Shown here piece after piece: positions 39,187 to 54,100 of a stretch of DNA of 64,000 bases (the first letter of the stretch is position 1; every line of letters begins with the position of its first letter). Origin of the DNA: Enoplolaimus lenunculus (lineage: Eukaryota > Nematoda > Enoplea > Enoplida > Thoracostomopsidae). The notes below the pieces were generated by a model. That model did no database searches and had not been told where the DNA came from. It saw nothing but the letters and a program-made list of their open reading frames with translations. Location of the stretch: the NCBI GenBank assembly GCA_030248215.1, contig JASANG010003808.1, positions 62,001-126,000 on the forward strand, in the 5' to 3' direction. The translations under genes and the position numbers were made by a program.

Positions 39187-39636
39187 CGCAAACAGCGTTG
39201 CATAATTATACAATAAACTTAATATTGCTATCAGGCAGTGTCACGACGAAAGATCGTTACTGCATAAGGGTTACGATTTTGTTACTGTCATTGAATAATC
39301 ACGTTAAATTTGCAAATCTTAGATGCAGAAAGCTTTTTAATAACTAAAAAAGTGCTTAAGACGTCTGCAGCACAGCAATTAATCTAGTTTAAAACCATAG
39401 CCATTGCTTAAGTCTGCTTTTTGTTTCAATGCATCCAATGATATCAAAACCAAGTGCACGGAAAGATACTAAGCTAGGGCACCAGGTGTGTTATTCGTGG
39501 CTGCATCTGTTAAAAAATATAAATATATAACGGGTATATTCACGTGTAGTAGTTGACTTGGAAGGTTAATACTTGTCTGAATTAAAGATATACGTATATA
39601 ACTGTAGTCGACGTCGTACTTAGTAGGAGTTTTGTG

Positions 39637-42600
39637 ATGCAACCTGCCGGCGGAGTTGTGCATCAACAGTCACCGCCTCATTTCCAATCTTCAAACCGAC
39701 CTCCACATGATTTTTCTGGTAATGTGTACCAGCAATCGACTGCTGTATGTAAGTTTATGTGATAAAACAGTTGGAATAGTGGGGTACAGAGCGCAGTGGT
39801 AGAGCGTTTGCCGAACCATCCGTAGGTCGCTAGTTTAAACCAATCCGTGGCACACGTTTTAAGCTGCTTAGTTAAAAGGTCTAATTTCCCGGTTCCTTCC
39901 TAGACGGACATAGAGGGTAGGGCGCGACTACGGATATCAAATCTTTTTATCGGAACAGGATATTGTATATGTTGAAATAATCTTTTCGCGTTTTCGTCTG
40001 TTATGAAGTTCATAATTGCTGCTGATAAATTATAGTTATTTCATGCTAAAATTCGTTTAACTCTCGCTTGCTTACATAAGTTAAAATTAGCGGAAGAACT
40101 ATCAAAGCTTTAACTTTGTGACTTGCCTAAAAATGTAATCGCAGCAAGATGTTAAAGACGTTGACTTGTAAAAAATAGTTTTGTGATATTTGGCTCCATA
40201 ACCGTAAATATCCGGGATCCGGTAGTTTTATACCGGAAATCCGGTCGCACCAGTGGAACCGGTTCCGGAATCCGGATAGAGAATTTTCACTGGAACCGTA
40301 ACCTTGGATGGGAGTAACGGTCTCAGTTTCTACGAGCGCATATACAACCAGTCGTAGTGGGACTACATTTATTGAGCGAAGCTCGAACGCACGTAAGCAA
40401 TTTTGGAGGTTTGTAAGCAATTTCCTCAGATTCCTCGCACCCAAAAACCCTTCAGCAACTCTAATAATTTTTGGAATATAATTTAAAAAGTCGTAATTTT
40501 GTTTTGTCAATTAAGCTAATATGCAAGTTAGTTATTAGCTAACTATTCAATTATCGGCGTTGGAGGTTTGTAAACAATTTATTCAGATTCTTCGCACCCA
40601 AAAACCTTCAGTAAACCCTAATAATTATTGAAATAATTTAAAAAGTCATAGTTTTGCCTTGTTAATTAACTTAATATGCAAATTAGTTATTAGCTAACTA
40701 TTCAATTATCGATTTTGTATGTTTGTCAACTATTTATTCAAATTCCATGCACCTAAAAACCCTTTAGTGCTGAAATTATATTGCTTTTAACCTTAATAAT
40801 TAGTGAAATATTGTAAAATGTCCTAATTTAGGCTTATAACTATGCTAATATGCAAATTATCTATTAGCTAACTGCTCAATTATCCGTTTTGGAGGTTTGT
40901 AAACAGTCTACGCAGATTCCTCGCACCCAAAAACCCTTTAATGCCAAAATTAGATTGATTTTAACTGTAATAATTAGTGAAATATTGTGGAAAGTCCTAA
41001 TTTAGGCTTAATTAATTATGCAAATTAGCCTGTAGCTAATAAACGGCTTAAAATTTTAAAACCCCAATGCGAGGTTAACACCCCAGGATAATTGGCTTTC
41101 AAACAAAAAAAGTTTATCCAAATCGGTTCAGCCGTTCTTGAGATTCTTTTCGGACGGACAGACGGACATCCACCTTTCGACCCTCAAGTACAAAACATAA
41201 AACGCTTCGCGACACTCAGAGCTTCGCTCGGAGTTTCGCTTCGCTCAATAATTGAGTTCCAAACTTAGACCAATGTATAGCACAGGGGCTTTCAGTTCTC
41301 CACAGTGGAAAACTTATGACCAGGAGTGCAGCATAGCCACTCCTGTATGACGGCCAAATTTTACGTTGTTTGATAGGAAAATTAAAAAGCATATTAAGTG
41401 TGGCTGGGAAAACTGGAAAATTCAAACGCCTTATTCTCCCATGTTTGGTAGGAAAAGTTAGGTACAGGCGAGGTTCGGAAAACTGGAAAAGTTAAACGTA
41501 AGGTTTCTCTTCCTCCACTGAGGAACACTTTTTAGTTTGGCTGGAACATTGGGATGCGTGGTACGGGTCGGAAAACGGAAAAAAAGAAAATTCAACCGTA
41601 AGGCATAGGTTTTGGTTGGAAAACGGGAAAAGTGGAAAATTTTAATGCCTAGATTTTTCCTTGGTTGATAAGAAATATCTGAAGCATAGGTTTTGGTTGG
41701 AAAACGGGGAAAGTGATATTAAAATGCCTAGTTTTTTTCCATGGTTGGTAAGAAATATCTGAAACATAGATGCACAGTACATTGTATGCTAGCCGGCAGC
41801 GTACGTGCCGCGAAATCTTATATGCCGTAATCTTCACCAAGGTCGTCACCCTTGACCTTTCTACCCATGTGAACGAGCGGCAATTAGTGCTCCCGTCGTA
41901 ACACACATCAGTCTAGTCTAGGTGGGTACTACCAAGAGCTTATGATCTTTTTATTATGCAGCTGGAAAATCAGGCATATACTAAGTGGTTCCGAACCAGT
42001 GTCCTACGGATCCTTAAGCAAGCGCTCTACCACTACGCCACGCAACCCGCACATACAGTGCTTTGCATGTATTGAATATGCACTGAAAACTAAGACAAAC
42101 ATGTCTCACATGCTAACAGTCCAATTGAACAGTTTGTTTTGAGGATTATATAGTTTTTATTTATTTAGTATTTGTACTTTGTTGATGGAGAAATGTTCAG
42201 TCAAATGAACGCCCATCTGTTTTAGAATCTTGTCTTCGTGAACTATATTGATTGTTAGATAGCAGTTTTGATCTTATTTACTTGTCTTTATTGTGTTTTG
42301 AAATGTGTTTCTTTTAGCTGAAGCAGTCACGGCAGAATCTTACAATGGCGTTGTAAATGGACTTGGAGATTATTCAAATGTAAGAAACAAATCAGTAACG
42401 GCGTATGTATTTAATAGACGAGCATTTTTTGAACCGTGTCGACGAGATAATTTTATATCTGCAGCATTCATCTACGCATAACCATTTATAATTCATTTTT
42501 GCAAGACGGTATTTTCACATAAAATGGTTTGTACTGTCCTTGAATATGAGGGATCACCTTCCCGCTCCGACTAATCAAAGTGGGAGGCAAGAATACTGGC

Positions 42601-45125
42601 CCACCGACTAATCATATGGATGCTTTGGCTTGTTCAGTTCAGGGTGCAACTGGAATTACAAAATACGGGAAACAGAACCGGAAAGTAAGTATAATACTGG
42701 AGTTTTTTCGGAACCGTATAGTACTACAAAATACCGGATATGTAGTGAAAAACTTGTATACGTATATGTATGTGTTAGAAAAAATAGTTTGGTAATATTG
42801 TAGGCTTTTATGATTTAGTTATATTTTTGTGTTTAAAACCGTTATAGCACAACTGCGATAATGTAATATCGGGACTGTATAAACATTCGCAAAGACGGTT
42901 TTAGTAGAGCAGCAAGCATTTTTATCAATCTTATTTCTTATGTATATTTAGCAGCAAGCTCAGTATTCCAATTCGGCTGGTGGATATGCTGCGAGTGGAG
43001 GAATGCGTGCCACTAAAACGGGATCTATGATTCCGCCTCCTCCTAGTTCTGGCCAAACGAATTTCGGTCAGTTGCCGCAATATGGTGGGTTCAGACAACC
43101 GCCTCCTTCCCACGGATTGCATCAACAGCAACATCTGGCATATGGAATGTCGCAAATTGCTATTACACAAGGATCTGGCATGAAAGATAATATTAATACA
43201 AACCAAGGGATGCAGCAAGGACAGCAGCAGCAGCAGACTAATCCGTCACATCTACCGCCACCAATGTCATCAGCTGTACAACAGCAACAACAAGAACAAC
43301 GCCAAAAGCAAGCTGAGCATATACAACAGCAAACATTAGATAATCGTAGAGGATCACAACCGGAGCCTACTGTTGGACCGCAGCAGTACTCACAACAGCC
43401 GAATGAAAAGTGTGTTGTAAATGGTCCGCCTGCTAGCAATCACATGGGGTATGGGATGGATCAATCACAAAAAGGTATAACACAACAACTATCAGCAGCC
43501 GGTCAACCACATCAGTACGAGCAACAAAACCAAAACCAGATACAACAAAATCAGAAGCAGATGCAGCTTTCATCTGGACAGATGTACAACGGACCAGGAG
43601 GTGCGTTTTGGTAAACGAACAAGGCATGGAATCAAAACAAACAGAAAATGCGCAGTGTTTCAGATGCTTTTCTTGTTGATTTGAACCTTGTTGGATGAAA
43701 TCTTCGTTTTACATTAACATTAGACATTGAATTTTGTTGTTGCAAATTTCTGTTTAACATAAATGCAATTGAGACATGTCATACACATTTATTATGTCAG
43801 ATAACGGTTGGATTCTATATTTTAGATCATATACCAATTTGTTGCCATAATCGATTGAGTCTTGTGGAAGTTAAATGTAATAAATGCGTTGTACAGCGCT
43901 GTGAAATCTTTTCTTGAATATAGATTTGTTGTCAGGGTCATTGTTTATGTAGATTAAAAATTATCCTTATACTATAGTGGCAACAGATGCTAGCAAACCG
44001 TTCCTTATAGGATTATGCGTTTTGGAGATTGGAATTCAGTTGAAACAGACTGAGTTTTTTGAAAAATGTTTAGGTATTCATACACTTGGGTCTTTAATTA
44101 ATATTCAAAAGACTCGTATATTTTCAACAGTTTTGTCAAAATTGCAATTTTTATCTAGCATAATTTGTTTGCTGATCTGGCAGTTAAAAAGCTACACTTT
44201 TCGCTTTAATATTTTAACAATACTTCTCAACACATTAAGCGATTGGTAGTATTGTTTAGTTTTATCTGTATCAAAAGATTTTTCAACTGAAATTTTAAAT
44301 TTGGAATCGGATTTGGCAAAGCTGTGCAAGGCTCGTGTTTGGGATTGGTAAAATAGCTGGTTCGCCCGGCCCGGCCTTATAGTAAAGAAACTGTAAGTAT
44401 ATATTACGTATGTAATAATCGCCACACAGCACAAATGAATTGTTTTAGTTCTTTTTTTAGATTCAGCGTCGCTAACAACGCCTAGTACAGCACAGTCGCC
44501 TCATCAACAACAAGGTTTTCCGCCGCCAACGCGTTTTGGCCCTCCAGCATATCCAGGTGGTCCACGTGTTCCTGTACCTGTATCCAACGTCAGTGGACCT
44601 CCACCTATGCCAGTTAGTAGCAACGCCCAATATCAACAACAACAGACATTTTCGCGGCCTCCTAGTTCTACGTCTAGCAGCGTTGGTCCCGGAGGAGTGT
44701 TTCCACCGTCTCGTCCCACGCTAGCAGCCGGTGTTGGTATGCCCCCACCACCAATGCCATCAACACCGATGTCGATGCGACCACAAGGACAATATCCGGG
44801 TATGGGTCCTGGTTCTGTCATGTCAGGCGGGCCTGGATTCGGGCATGGACATGGTCAGAGACAACAAATGCCACAGATGCCGCCTATGCCTGCTGTCCCG
44901 GGTACTGGCTTTCAAGGTTCTCAACACCTACCGCAACAAACAGCATCTGGAGTTCCACCCGGACAGCAGTACGGTCAGCATGTAGCAGCGGCGCCAATGA
45001 TGCCTGGCGGTGGTCAGCCAGGTATGCAATGCGGTGCATTTCCGGGAGCTCCATCAGGCTTTGCTCCGCAAGGGCAACAGGTACCACAGCAGAGGCGTCT
45101 TGATCCAAACGCAATGCCAAGTCCA
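39637..45125 (+). CDS. SEC24: SEC24 exons 1-4: disordered Pro/Gln-rich N-terminus
   Basis: Exon 1 (start ATG at 39637) ends in phase 1 at GTAAGT and joins exon 2 through a Ser codon. Exon 3 is Gln-rich (runs of four to five Q), with PPPP and PPPS stretches; it ends in phase 1 at GTGCGT (43601), and the apparent stop after GGAFW belongs to the intron. Exon 4 is rich in Pro, Gly, Met and Gln. This part is typical of metazoan SEC24 N-termini, which are unstructured and help contact Sec23 and ER-exit-site factors. No upstream in-frame exon is needed, but exon 1 itself rests on composition and phase rather than on conserved sequence. Confidence 0.85.
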
Positions 45126-48100
45126 GTAAGTTTTTAGGTGGAAGTTGTGGCACTGTTATATTTGGTTCTGACTAGAAGATAAAAACGATAAACTTAAAAA
45201 TGTTACGGAAAATGCGTATTGGTTTTTAATCATTTTGTGTTTTTGGCCACCGCGACTCCACTTCGTAGATAAACAACAGGAACGAAAAACATAAGTCGCT
45301 CAGAATAACGTCAACTAAAAATACTGGTGTAAGGGTTGCGTTATACTCGCCGCGGCGCGCGTCACAGTAAAAATTTTGCCGGGCGCCGGTGTGCGGCGAT
45401 GTAAACCTTTATTAAAAATTGCTGTTCGGCGGCGCGCCGATGTTCAGCTCAGCAAAGTATAGCACAACCCTAAGTCTTATACAAGAAACTACAAGATTTT
45501 TTGTTAGTTACAACGAAATTAAAACAAGCCTAATAAAAATTTGCAGATACAAAGTTGTCGAAGACAGCATTTAAACTACGTATTACCTAAAGTTCGCCAT
45601 TTTTTCCGCATCTCCGTTGGTAATTTTGTATATAATATATACCATACCAAAATCATTTTCGCGATTGGACTGCAAAGGTGCCGTTGGGATGAGCTCCCGG
45701 AGTTGAGCTACAGATTGGCTGCATGAATGTGCTGCAGCAGCACCTATGCCAACATTTTGTTTTGCTAACTTAATATTCAAACCTCTTCAATTATAATTTA
45801 AACTATAACACTGGGCTTGCTTAGTTTCTGAACTGTGTTAGTCTTGTGGTTAAATCGGTTCACATAAAATATATCAGGGCCATAGTAACTGAGTGAACTT
45901 TACAACAATTATTTTAATCAAATTTATACAATATTCCGTTTGAGTCCTGGCACGTTAGCGGTTGTAGAAAAATTTCGATCTTGTGTATAGGTATATAGTT
46001 GTGGAAAGTTTCCAACGATGTGTGTATTCAGCTTTACAAGCAAAATATATGAACACTGTTAATGGAAAAGAAATGTGTGAGTAAAATTTCAGACTAGGGT
46101 TTATTGAAAATTATCAGTAAACGTCGTTCTACCCTATCTACAACACACATTTCTTTGAAAACTGCCGCAAGCGAAAACAAGAGTCACCGCCCGAGAGCGG
46201 TGACAATGAACATTTAATATTTAAAATAATACTAGGTGCGTACCTAGCAAGGGTCCAATGTGTAAAACACGAATGTTGAGGTGCAAATTATTATTTATCT
46301 CAGAATCTAACATGGGCAGCCGATAACCTGCGATGTAGTAGAATCTAACACGGACATTTGTTGTGACTATTACGTATACAATTACCAGGTTCAAGTGATG
46401 GAAGATGATATCAATTCACGCAGTGGCCGGTTTTGCACTGGTTTTCCACGTGCTGAAGCACCACCCCTAGTAACGACTGAATTTTACTGTGAAGATCAGG
46501 TGCGTAACACTGAAATTACCGTGTAAATGATGGGCAGCAACCTGCATTTTGGTGGTTGCGGTAGAATAGACAGTCTCGTTTGCGTAAGCAACTGTTAGAT
46601 ATCTCGATTCACTAAAATATTATTAAAGACCAATACTCTAGTTTATGATATCAGTTTAAAAATTGTTAATGTTTGTTGGTTAACAGTAGTTTTTCGTACG
46701 GTTTAAACAGCCATGGGCATCATTAAACGTGTGTTTTAGGGCAACTGTGCGCCGCGTTATATTCGGTCGACTCTATACTCTATTCCGCAATCAGCAGACA
46801 TTGTGAAGCAAACATCTATTCCAATGGCTCTTGCGATTTCACCATTAGCTCATCCGCATCCAAATGAGCAAGGAATTCCAATAGTAGACCTTGGTGACAT
46901 GGGTCCCGTACGATGTCACCGTTGTAAAGCGTATATATGTCCGTTTATGGAATTTTTCGATGGTGGTCGCCGATTTAAATGTCCTTTTTGCCGCGCAAGC
47001 AGTGAAGGTAAACGTTTTTTGGTTTTGTTGTCATATTTATCTAGCATGACGCGAACGGGCTTTCTCTAAGCTGTTTAATAACATAACTTTTACAGCTCGC
47101 ATATGTATAGTAATTGTTAATTTAAAGTTTTTGTGGTTGTTTTTACGCTAGGTATGTTTTTGCTGGCCTTTGAGCAAACGCGAAATTGGTGTAAGTGTAG
47201 AACAAAAAACAGGAAAAACTTGAAATAAATATTTTCTGGTTATGAGAAGCCTTTTGATGCTAAGTAGGAGATTTAGTGGCGTTTGCTTATTGTTTTAAAG
47301 TACGAAGATGTACATAAAATTTTGTTATTAGTCCAAAAATTGTATTTGAGTGTGTGGTTTCGTTTTTAGTACCGGATAATTACTTTGCGCATTTGGATCA
47401 CACTGGCCGTCGAGTCGACCTGTCCCATCGGCCAGAGCTTTTTTGTGGCTCATACGAATTGATTGCCACAAAAGAGTATTGCAAAGTATGTTCGAAATAA
47501 AACGCTGTACAATTTATTTGTCATTGAATTGTACATTTAATGTGTAATATTTTTCTGTATTGCTTTCAGGTAAAGTATTTATATTGTACCAGCCACCATC
47601 TAATATACGCGTAAAAACTAAGTGCTAGCGAAAGAAGGAGCCGTTTAGTTCTAGTAGGATTATATGTGTAAAGTTACGATTAACGACGATTTAGCGCAAT
47701 GCAGGCAGTTTGGGATGTGTAATCAGGGTAGCTTGACATTAACGGTACATAGTTACTAGGTGCTCTGTGAATAATGGTGTATTTTCATATTACATTCAAT
47801 TTAGAATAGCATATTTCCTAAACCTCCTGCGTTCATATTCATGTTGGACGTCTCGTACAATTCTGTTCGGTCAGGATTAGTGTCATTGTTTTGTCGAAAT
47901 ATCAAAGAGTTACTAGCCGACTTACCACGGTAAGTAGTTGTTATAAATGTTGCATGACGATAATAAGTTTTCTTATCTGAAACCGCTGATATTGTTTAAA
48001 ATACAAAATAATATAAGCTTTATTCATAGCAATAGTCACTAAGTTCTTGTGTGTTACAAAGTTTGTTGCTATCGAAAAGAAAATCTGGTTTAGCATGACT

Positions 48101-51100
48101 CGAGTTCGAAATTTATCACAAACTGGTGTCTGGACTTTAGTCAAATGCCTTGTTTCGATATTTTTAAAGAATAGCTTTTATCACTATTTTGTAGTACATT
48201 TAAATCGAAAGTTTATGACATAATGTATCTATCCCAAAATTTGGAAACCCATAGGTACCTTAGAAATATTCTGATTTTTTGGCATGAAATATGATATATA
48301 CCGTATTCATGAAAATGTAATACAAGACGGACGCCACAGGCATGGGCATGGGATTTCGTGTTTCAAGGCGTTTGTTGTTTGAGTTTACTACTTGTATCTG
48401 CTTAAAATTGTTGTTTAACTAATAAAGTTAAGGAAATAAACTACGTAAAATTTTATTTTTCGTCTAAAAATGAACAGAAGATGTTAGTTAATCACGAATG
48501 TTGAGCATGGAAAAATTAAAAACTTGGTTTTGGAGTTTTGGTCTCGGCTTGAAACCTACCGAGGGTATGAAAACCGAGACCGACGCCATGCGCTGGTACA
48601 TGCTAAGGCTTGCGAGACCGAGACGGCTCATCCCTCACTGATGGCTCTTATGCCGTCTTTGATTTATGAGTGTATGATTATTGTTTTAGGGAGTATGATA
48701 TGGAACAGTCTGCGATTGAAGTTGGATTTGTTACTTACGACCAAACGCTGCATTTCTACAATTTAAAGGTATGTGGTTTTGGTTTTACGCATGTGATGCC
48801 TATACAGAACTTGTGGGGATGGACGTCTGACAATTTTTGCAAGCGAAAAGAACACTGACTTTTAGAGACAAACGCATTTCTGTTTCTTGCAATCAAGAAT
48901 CAAATGTTGATAGTAACAGTTCTTTATGAAAACCGGAATTTTTAAAATTAAGAAATCAGTAATATTAGATAGCTTTGGTAAACATAAACATTCCCTGAAA
49001 TTGCTGATATTAATGTTTCGACAACTTATGCAGCAGTGCCAATTCGTTGAATTTAATGAAAGGATCGTAGGTAGTATTTATTTCAGTCTCAATTAATTGC
49101 AAAAGTAAAGGAGTATGGACATTGGCATAACTTTATTGTTAGAATTAGGGCTTCTACATATCGTAATATTTTAGAGTGCTGTGGGGCAACCGCAAATGCT
49201 AATTGTCGGCGATGTTCAAGATGTCTTTGTGCCTTTGGTCGAAGGTTTTTTTGTCAGGCCTTCTGAAGCCGAAACAGCTATCGAAAGGTATTTTTTTGTA
49301 ATCATCTCCTAAGTAAGTGGTTCATCTCTCACAGGTTTAAAGGTAGATGGGGCTCTTGTACGCTTCCCACCACAGTTTTTCTTATTTTCAGAATTTGGCT
49401 AGACTTACTATAATTTTGTGTGGGACAATCGGCGCAAAACGTATTGTTTTCTATTACGATCTCCAGGGTGCCAAGCGGAACTGGATTATACCGGAAGCGG
49501 AATCGGAACTACAAATTTTGGGCTATACGAATAATTTATATTAACAAGTATAATATTGAATTGTAATCAGAATCGCGAACTTTTTATTTGTGATGGCGTC
49601 GTGTCCTATCATATATTTTGGTAAAAATAGGCTAACTTTGGTTTTTGTATATTAATTGTTTTAGCTTGTTGCAACAAATTCCAGAAATGTACGCTGACAG
49701 CCGAGTAACAGAAATTGTTTTAGGCCCTGTTATTCAAGCTGGCGTTGACGCACTTAAGGTATGTTTTGTTGTTATATAATATTACTGGTTTCAGAGTTTT
49801 TAGTATGAAACAGTATTTGAGCAAAAATATAAGATGTAAGTTATCAAAATAGTATTTCATGTGATAACCTAAAATCGTTATGACGAAATTTTCTGTGTTA
49901 CGTTCGAAACACGCAGATTGGACGATTTTAATTTGTTTTCATCTTTCGTTTGACGAAAAGTTTTTAACAATTCTATATGATCGTTCTGCAAAACTATTTG
50001 ATACGCTCGTTTTATGCGGGACACTTCTTTGGCTTTTATTTTTCAAAAAATGAGTATTTTTCTACCACTCCCACAATTAACAGTTTTATTATAGTCTGCT
50101 GATCGGTCCGGCAAACTGTTCATATTCCATTCATCGTTGCCAATCATGGAAGCTCCAGGAAAGCTGGCCAACAGAGACGATCGTAAGATTTTGGGCACTG
50201 ATAAAGAAAAGGTTAGTTTGATTTACAGAGGACTTTATTAATTGTGGCACCGATCCCATTATTTCACCGATTCCTAATCTGAACCCATTGCATTGGTGTA
50301 CGTGAGCCTTGGTTTGGAAGAATCTCTTCATTTAAATAAAAGTACGCCGCTTGAAATGCCGACTTAGCAACCACATCTTATGCATGCAGTTGAAATATGT
50401 GAATTTTGAAGTATTGAAATCCGAAATCATTGAAAATAGATAAAGGCACAGAAACGCAATTGCAGAAGGTTAATGAAAATAAACTGCGGCTGTTTCAAAA
50501 CAATTTTGAAGACACAAAGAGGTGTGAACCTTGCTGGATTCGCCTTTTTCAATCGAAGTCCGACTCAGAACCTTCAATTTTGCCCAATCTGAAACCGAAT
50601 CCAAACTTTTGATGTTACAATTTTTGCAAAGCGTGGCAGGAATTTTTTGTCTCTGGTGTTGGTGTTACCATAGTGTATATTTATTTGATCACAATTTAAA
50701 GTTCAATTACGCATAGTTTGAAAAAATACTGTTTGTGTTTTTAGCAAATTTTACTTCCAAACAAATCGGCGATGGAATTTTATGACCGCGAAGCCGAGAG
50801 CTGTATCGCTGCTGGCTGTGCTGTTGATATATTTGTATTTCCTAACTCGTACATCGATATCGCTACCATTGGAAGATTCTGTGCGTCAACCGGCGGTCAA
50901 GTATATAAGTATGGATATTTTCAGGCAAGTTTAAGATACAGTTGGGGACTGACTGTATGCTGGAATACGTCCACTCTGAAGCGAAACATGAATTTATTTA
51001 ATAGTGTAGATATTTAAAAGAAAAACTTGGATAAAACGTTTACATTTCAAGTACGTAATGTTTTGATTCCGTGATAGAATGTTGCAATAAGTGTTTTATA

Positions 51101-54100
51101 TATATATTAAGTAATAAAGCAGCAGATGAGCACCTAGTTGCTGTTCAATTAAAATGCGTACTAATCGCGAAGCAAAAGTTTATGTGGGCCCGTTGGATTA
51201 AGGGCTCTGTTTAGTATAAAATCATCATAATTTTATTTAAGGTTGAGCATCGGGTAACTCGATGTTGTACTAATGGGTAATTTTTTCCATGGTATTCAAG
51301 GTAGTGTTATAACATACGTAAGGCTAGATATAGGTATTTAACTCAGGTCAAGTGTAGTTTTTCTAATGAGCGATATTACGCCACTTATGGTGTTAATGTA
51401 GAATATCCGGAGTAGTGATTGTCCAATTTTTACATTCGCAGGTTTGTCGCAGATTTCAAAAGTGGTTTTAGTTTAAAATGATTGCATTGTGACTGAAAAA
51501 ACATTGTCAGCACCAGAACAGCAATTATAAGTTGTAATTTAACGAGTTTTTGTTTTACACATTTAATGGCAATTTTGCAGGCAGATAAAGATGGCAAACG
51601 ATTCATTGCAGATTTAGCGCATGATATTGCTCGTCCAATTGGGTTTGACGCAATTATGCGTGTTCGTACATCGACAGGTACAATATCTCGGTATCATGTT
51701 TTGATTTTGTCTAAATATCTATTAATTCTAAGAGTATGAAGTTTTTTCGCAATTCTTTTACAGCTGCATTCAATGCGTATCGTTGACGCAGAGTTGAATT
51801 GGACATTTACGTGAAGTTTCTCGGCAATCCATATTCTGTATCACAAGTGCGCAATTTAGGTATTTTCTGCGATGCATACTTTACTTTGATAAATTTTCAG
51901 GAATTCGGCCCACCGGCTTCTATGGCAATTTTTTCATGTCAAATACAACTGACGTAGAGTTTGGTGCAGTCGACTGTGACAAATGTTGCACGGTCGAAAT
52001 GAAACATGATGATAAGCTAGACGAAAACGAAGGCGCTTATATCCAGGTGTGTTTCGATCATCGGGCTAACGTTTAGTTTGTCGTTTTCAGTAAACACTGA
52101 CTGAGGATTAACACAGCCTAGTTAATAGAGACTCCTACTGGTCTGCTGAACACCTATTTTACGCAATATTCATAATCCTACCATCTGTTTAGATAGATAT
52201 TAATAACATAAACCTAAGATTGTTAGACGCAATTTGGTATATTACACAACCTCTTAAACGTAAAATTTCATGATAAAATCTTAATGACTGTGTTATAAAC
52301 CTATTTAGTATTTTATTTTTGCCAATCTTCAGTGTATACGATCTCTGTGTTGTTTGACGGTCATATGATGTAATTATTAGATTTATTTAAGGCAGCATTG
52401 CTGTTCACAAGCGTTTCTGGACAGCGCCGACTTCGAATTCACAATTTGGCCTTAAACATTGCATCAGATTTGCCGACACTTTATCGATACGCCGATTTGG
52501 ATGCAGTTATAAATTTCTTAGCCAAAGATTGTAAGTTTGATTTTGTACAGACGTACTTTTACTGGACTGTGAAATATTTTTGCGAAGACTCATACCTAGC
52601 TGGCCAAAGGTTTTTTGGGTAAACGCTTAACACTACGTGATGTGTTTCAATTAGGGAAGAGCTGTGAAAAAAACGACGATCGTAATTTAAGATATTTTGG
52701 ACAAAAATAGTGATAAAAATTTTGAGTAACTGTTCTTTGAAATATCCTGGCAGTTAAAATTATAAGACTTGTATGTTGCTAAGGTGAACGAATGCTGCTG
52801 ACGAAAAATCCACAGGAAATGCGCACACATTTGATTTCACGGACAGCACAAATTCTTGCGACATATCGCTCGAAATGTTCTCAACCGTCGTCTGCTGGTC
52901 AATTGATTTTACCGGACGGCATGAAACTACTTCCGCTTTATACAAATTGTATACTGAAACACGATAGTATATCTGGAGGTACGTACCATTCGTGCAGGGT
53001 TTTTTCCATTTAGTTGTGTTAATGTTTTATTTTATGGTACCAGCATTTTGTTAAGGATGTTATTATAGGAGTTTGAATGGTTTTCATTAAAAGGTGTCGA
53101 AATTTAGTAAATGAGAACATTTAGTCCATTGTTTGTGCGGTATTTTTTAAACATCCGTTTCATTGAGGATCCGTATTGCTCAGTTTTTAGTATGTCACCT
53201 GAAAATTTTTTGCAAAAACAACCGAAAGTTTAGTAAACGATGAGGAAGTAGTTTAAACCGTTTTCCTATAAGAGCTTGAGAAACCTATAACTGTATACTG
53301 TGTTGGTCGATTTAGGACAAGAGCTGAATACAGACGACAAGGCATGGTTGATGCAAGCAATCCCACCGTTGCGGGTTCAAGACAGCGTGCATTTCTTTTA
53401 TCCTCGGTTGATGTCTTTGGTAGGTTCAGGTTTGAAAGCATGAGTTTTTGACGACGTAGTATATGGTGGCAGGGTGCAAAGCGAAACTGGATTGTACCGG
53501 AATCGGAATTGGAACAGCAAATTTATGCCGGAATCGGAATTGGAACAGCAAATTTATACCGGAATCGGATCGAAATTAGAATCGGAACCACTTCGTTGTT
53601 GTGTGATTCGCGTATGATATTGTACAGTGACGAACGATGACGGGCGGTGAAAGATGGTGCCGGATAACATCGAAATTTGGCCCTATACTTTTAATAATTT
53701 TAACGTCATGAGTCACCTTCCGTCACGAGGCTGGATTGTGCGAAAGTGACGGATTACGATGCACAACAACAACTAGTACCGCCCTTATATTTGGATTTAT
53801 TAAGGTATTTTGTTCGGTTCAAGCTTTTGTTTTGTAAAAGCAGAGGTAGTTAATTATTTTAATAATGACGTTCATTGTTGGACTGTTGTGATTTTAATTT
53901 GAAAATTACTGTATTACAGTTTATGGATGACGATTCTTCGAATGGCAGTGACCAAGACCAATTGCTACAACAATTACCATCAACTCTAAGGTGTTCGTAT
54001 GAAAATTTGAGCCATGAAGAAGCGTATATATTAGGTATGTAAAGTTCAGTCTTAAATTCCGCAATATTAGCAGTATCACCATCCCTAAAAGTCTATTTAT

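Noticed and set aside
43601-43614. Apparent SEC24 stop codon after exon 3 (GGAFW then TAA)
   Set aside because: A GTGCGT donor at 43601 leaves phase 1 and joins in frame to 44461; the stop is intronic.
51760-51815. Possible extra SEC24 exon after a TTTTACAG acceptor
   Set aside because: Exons 14 and 15 join in frame without it and reproduce the conserved TSTG-IR sequence; the stretch has a stop in the relevant frame.
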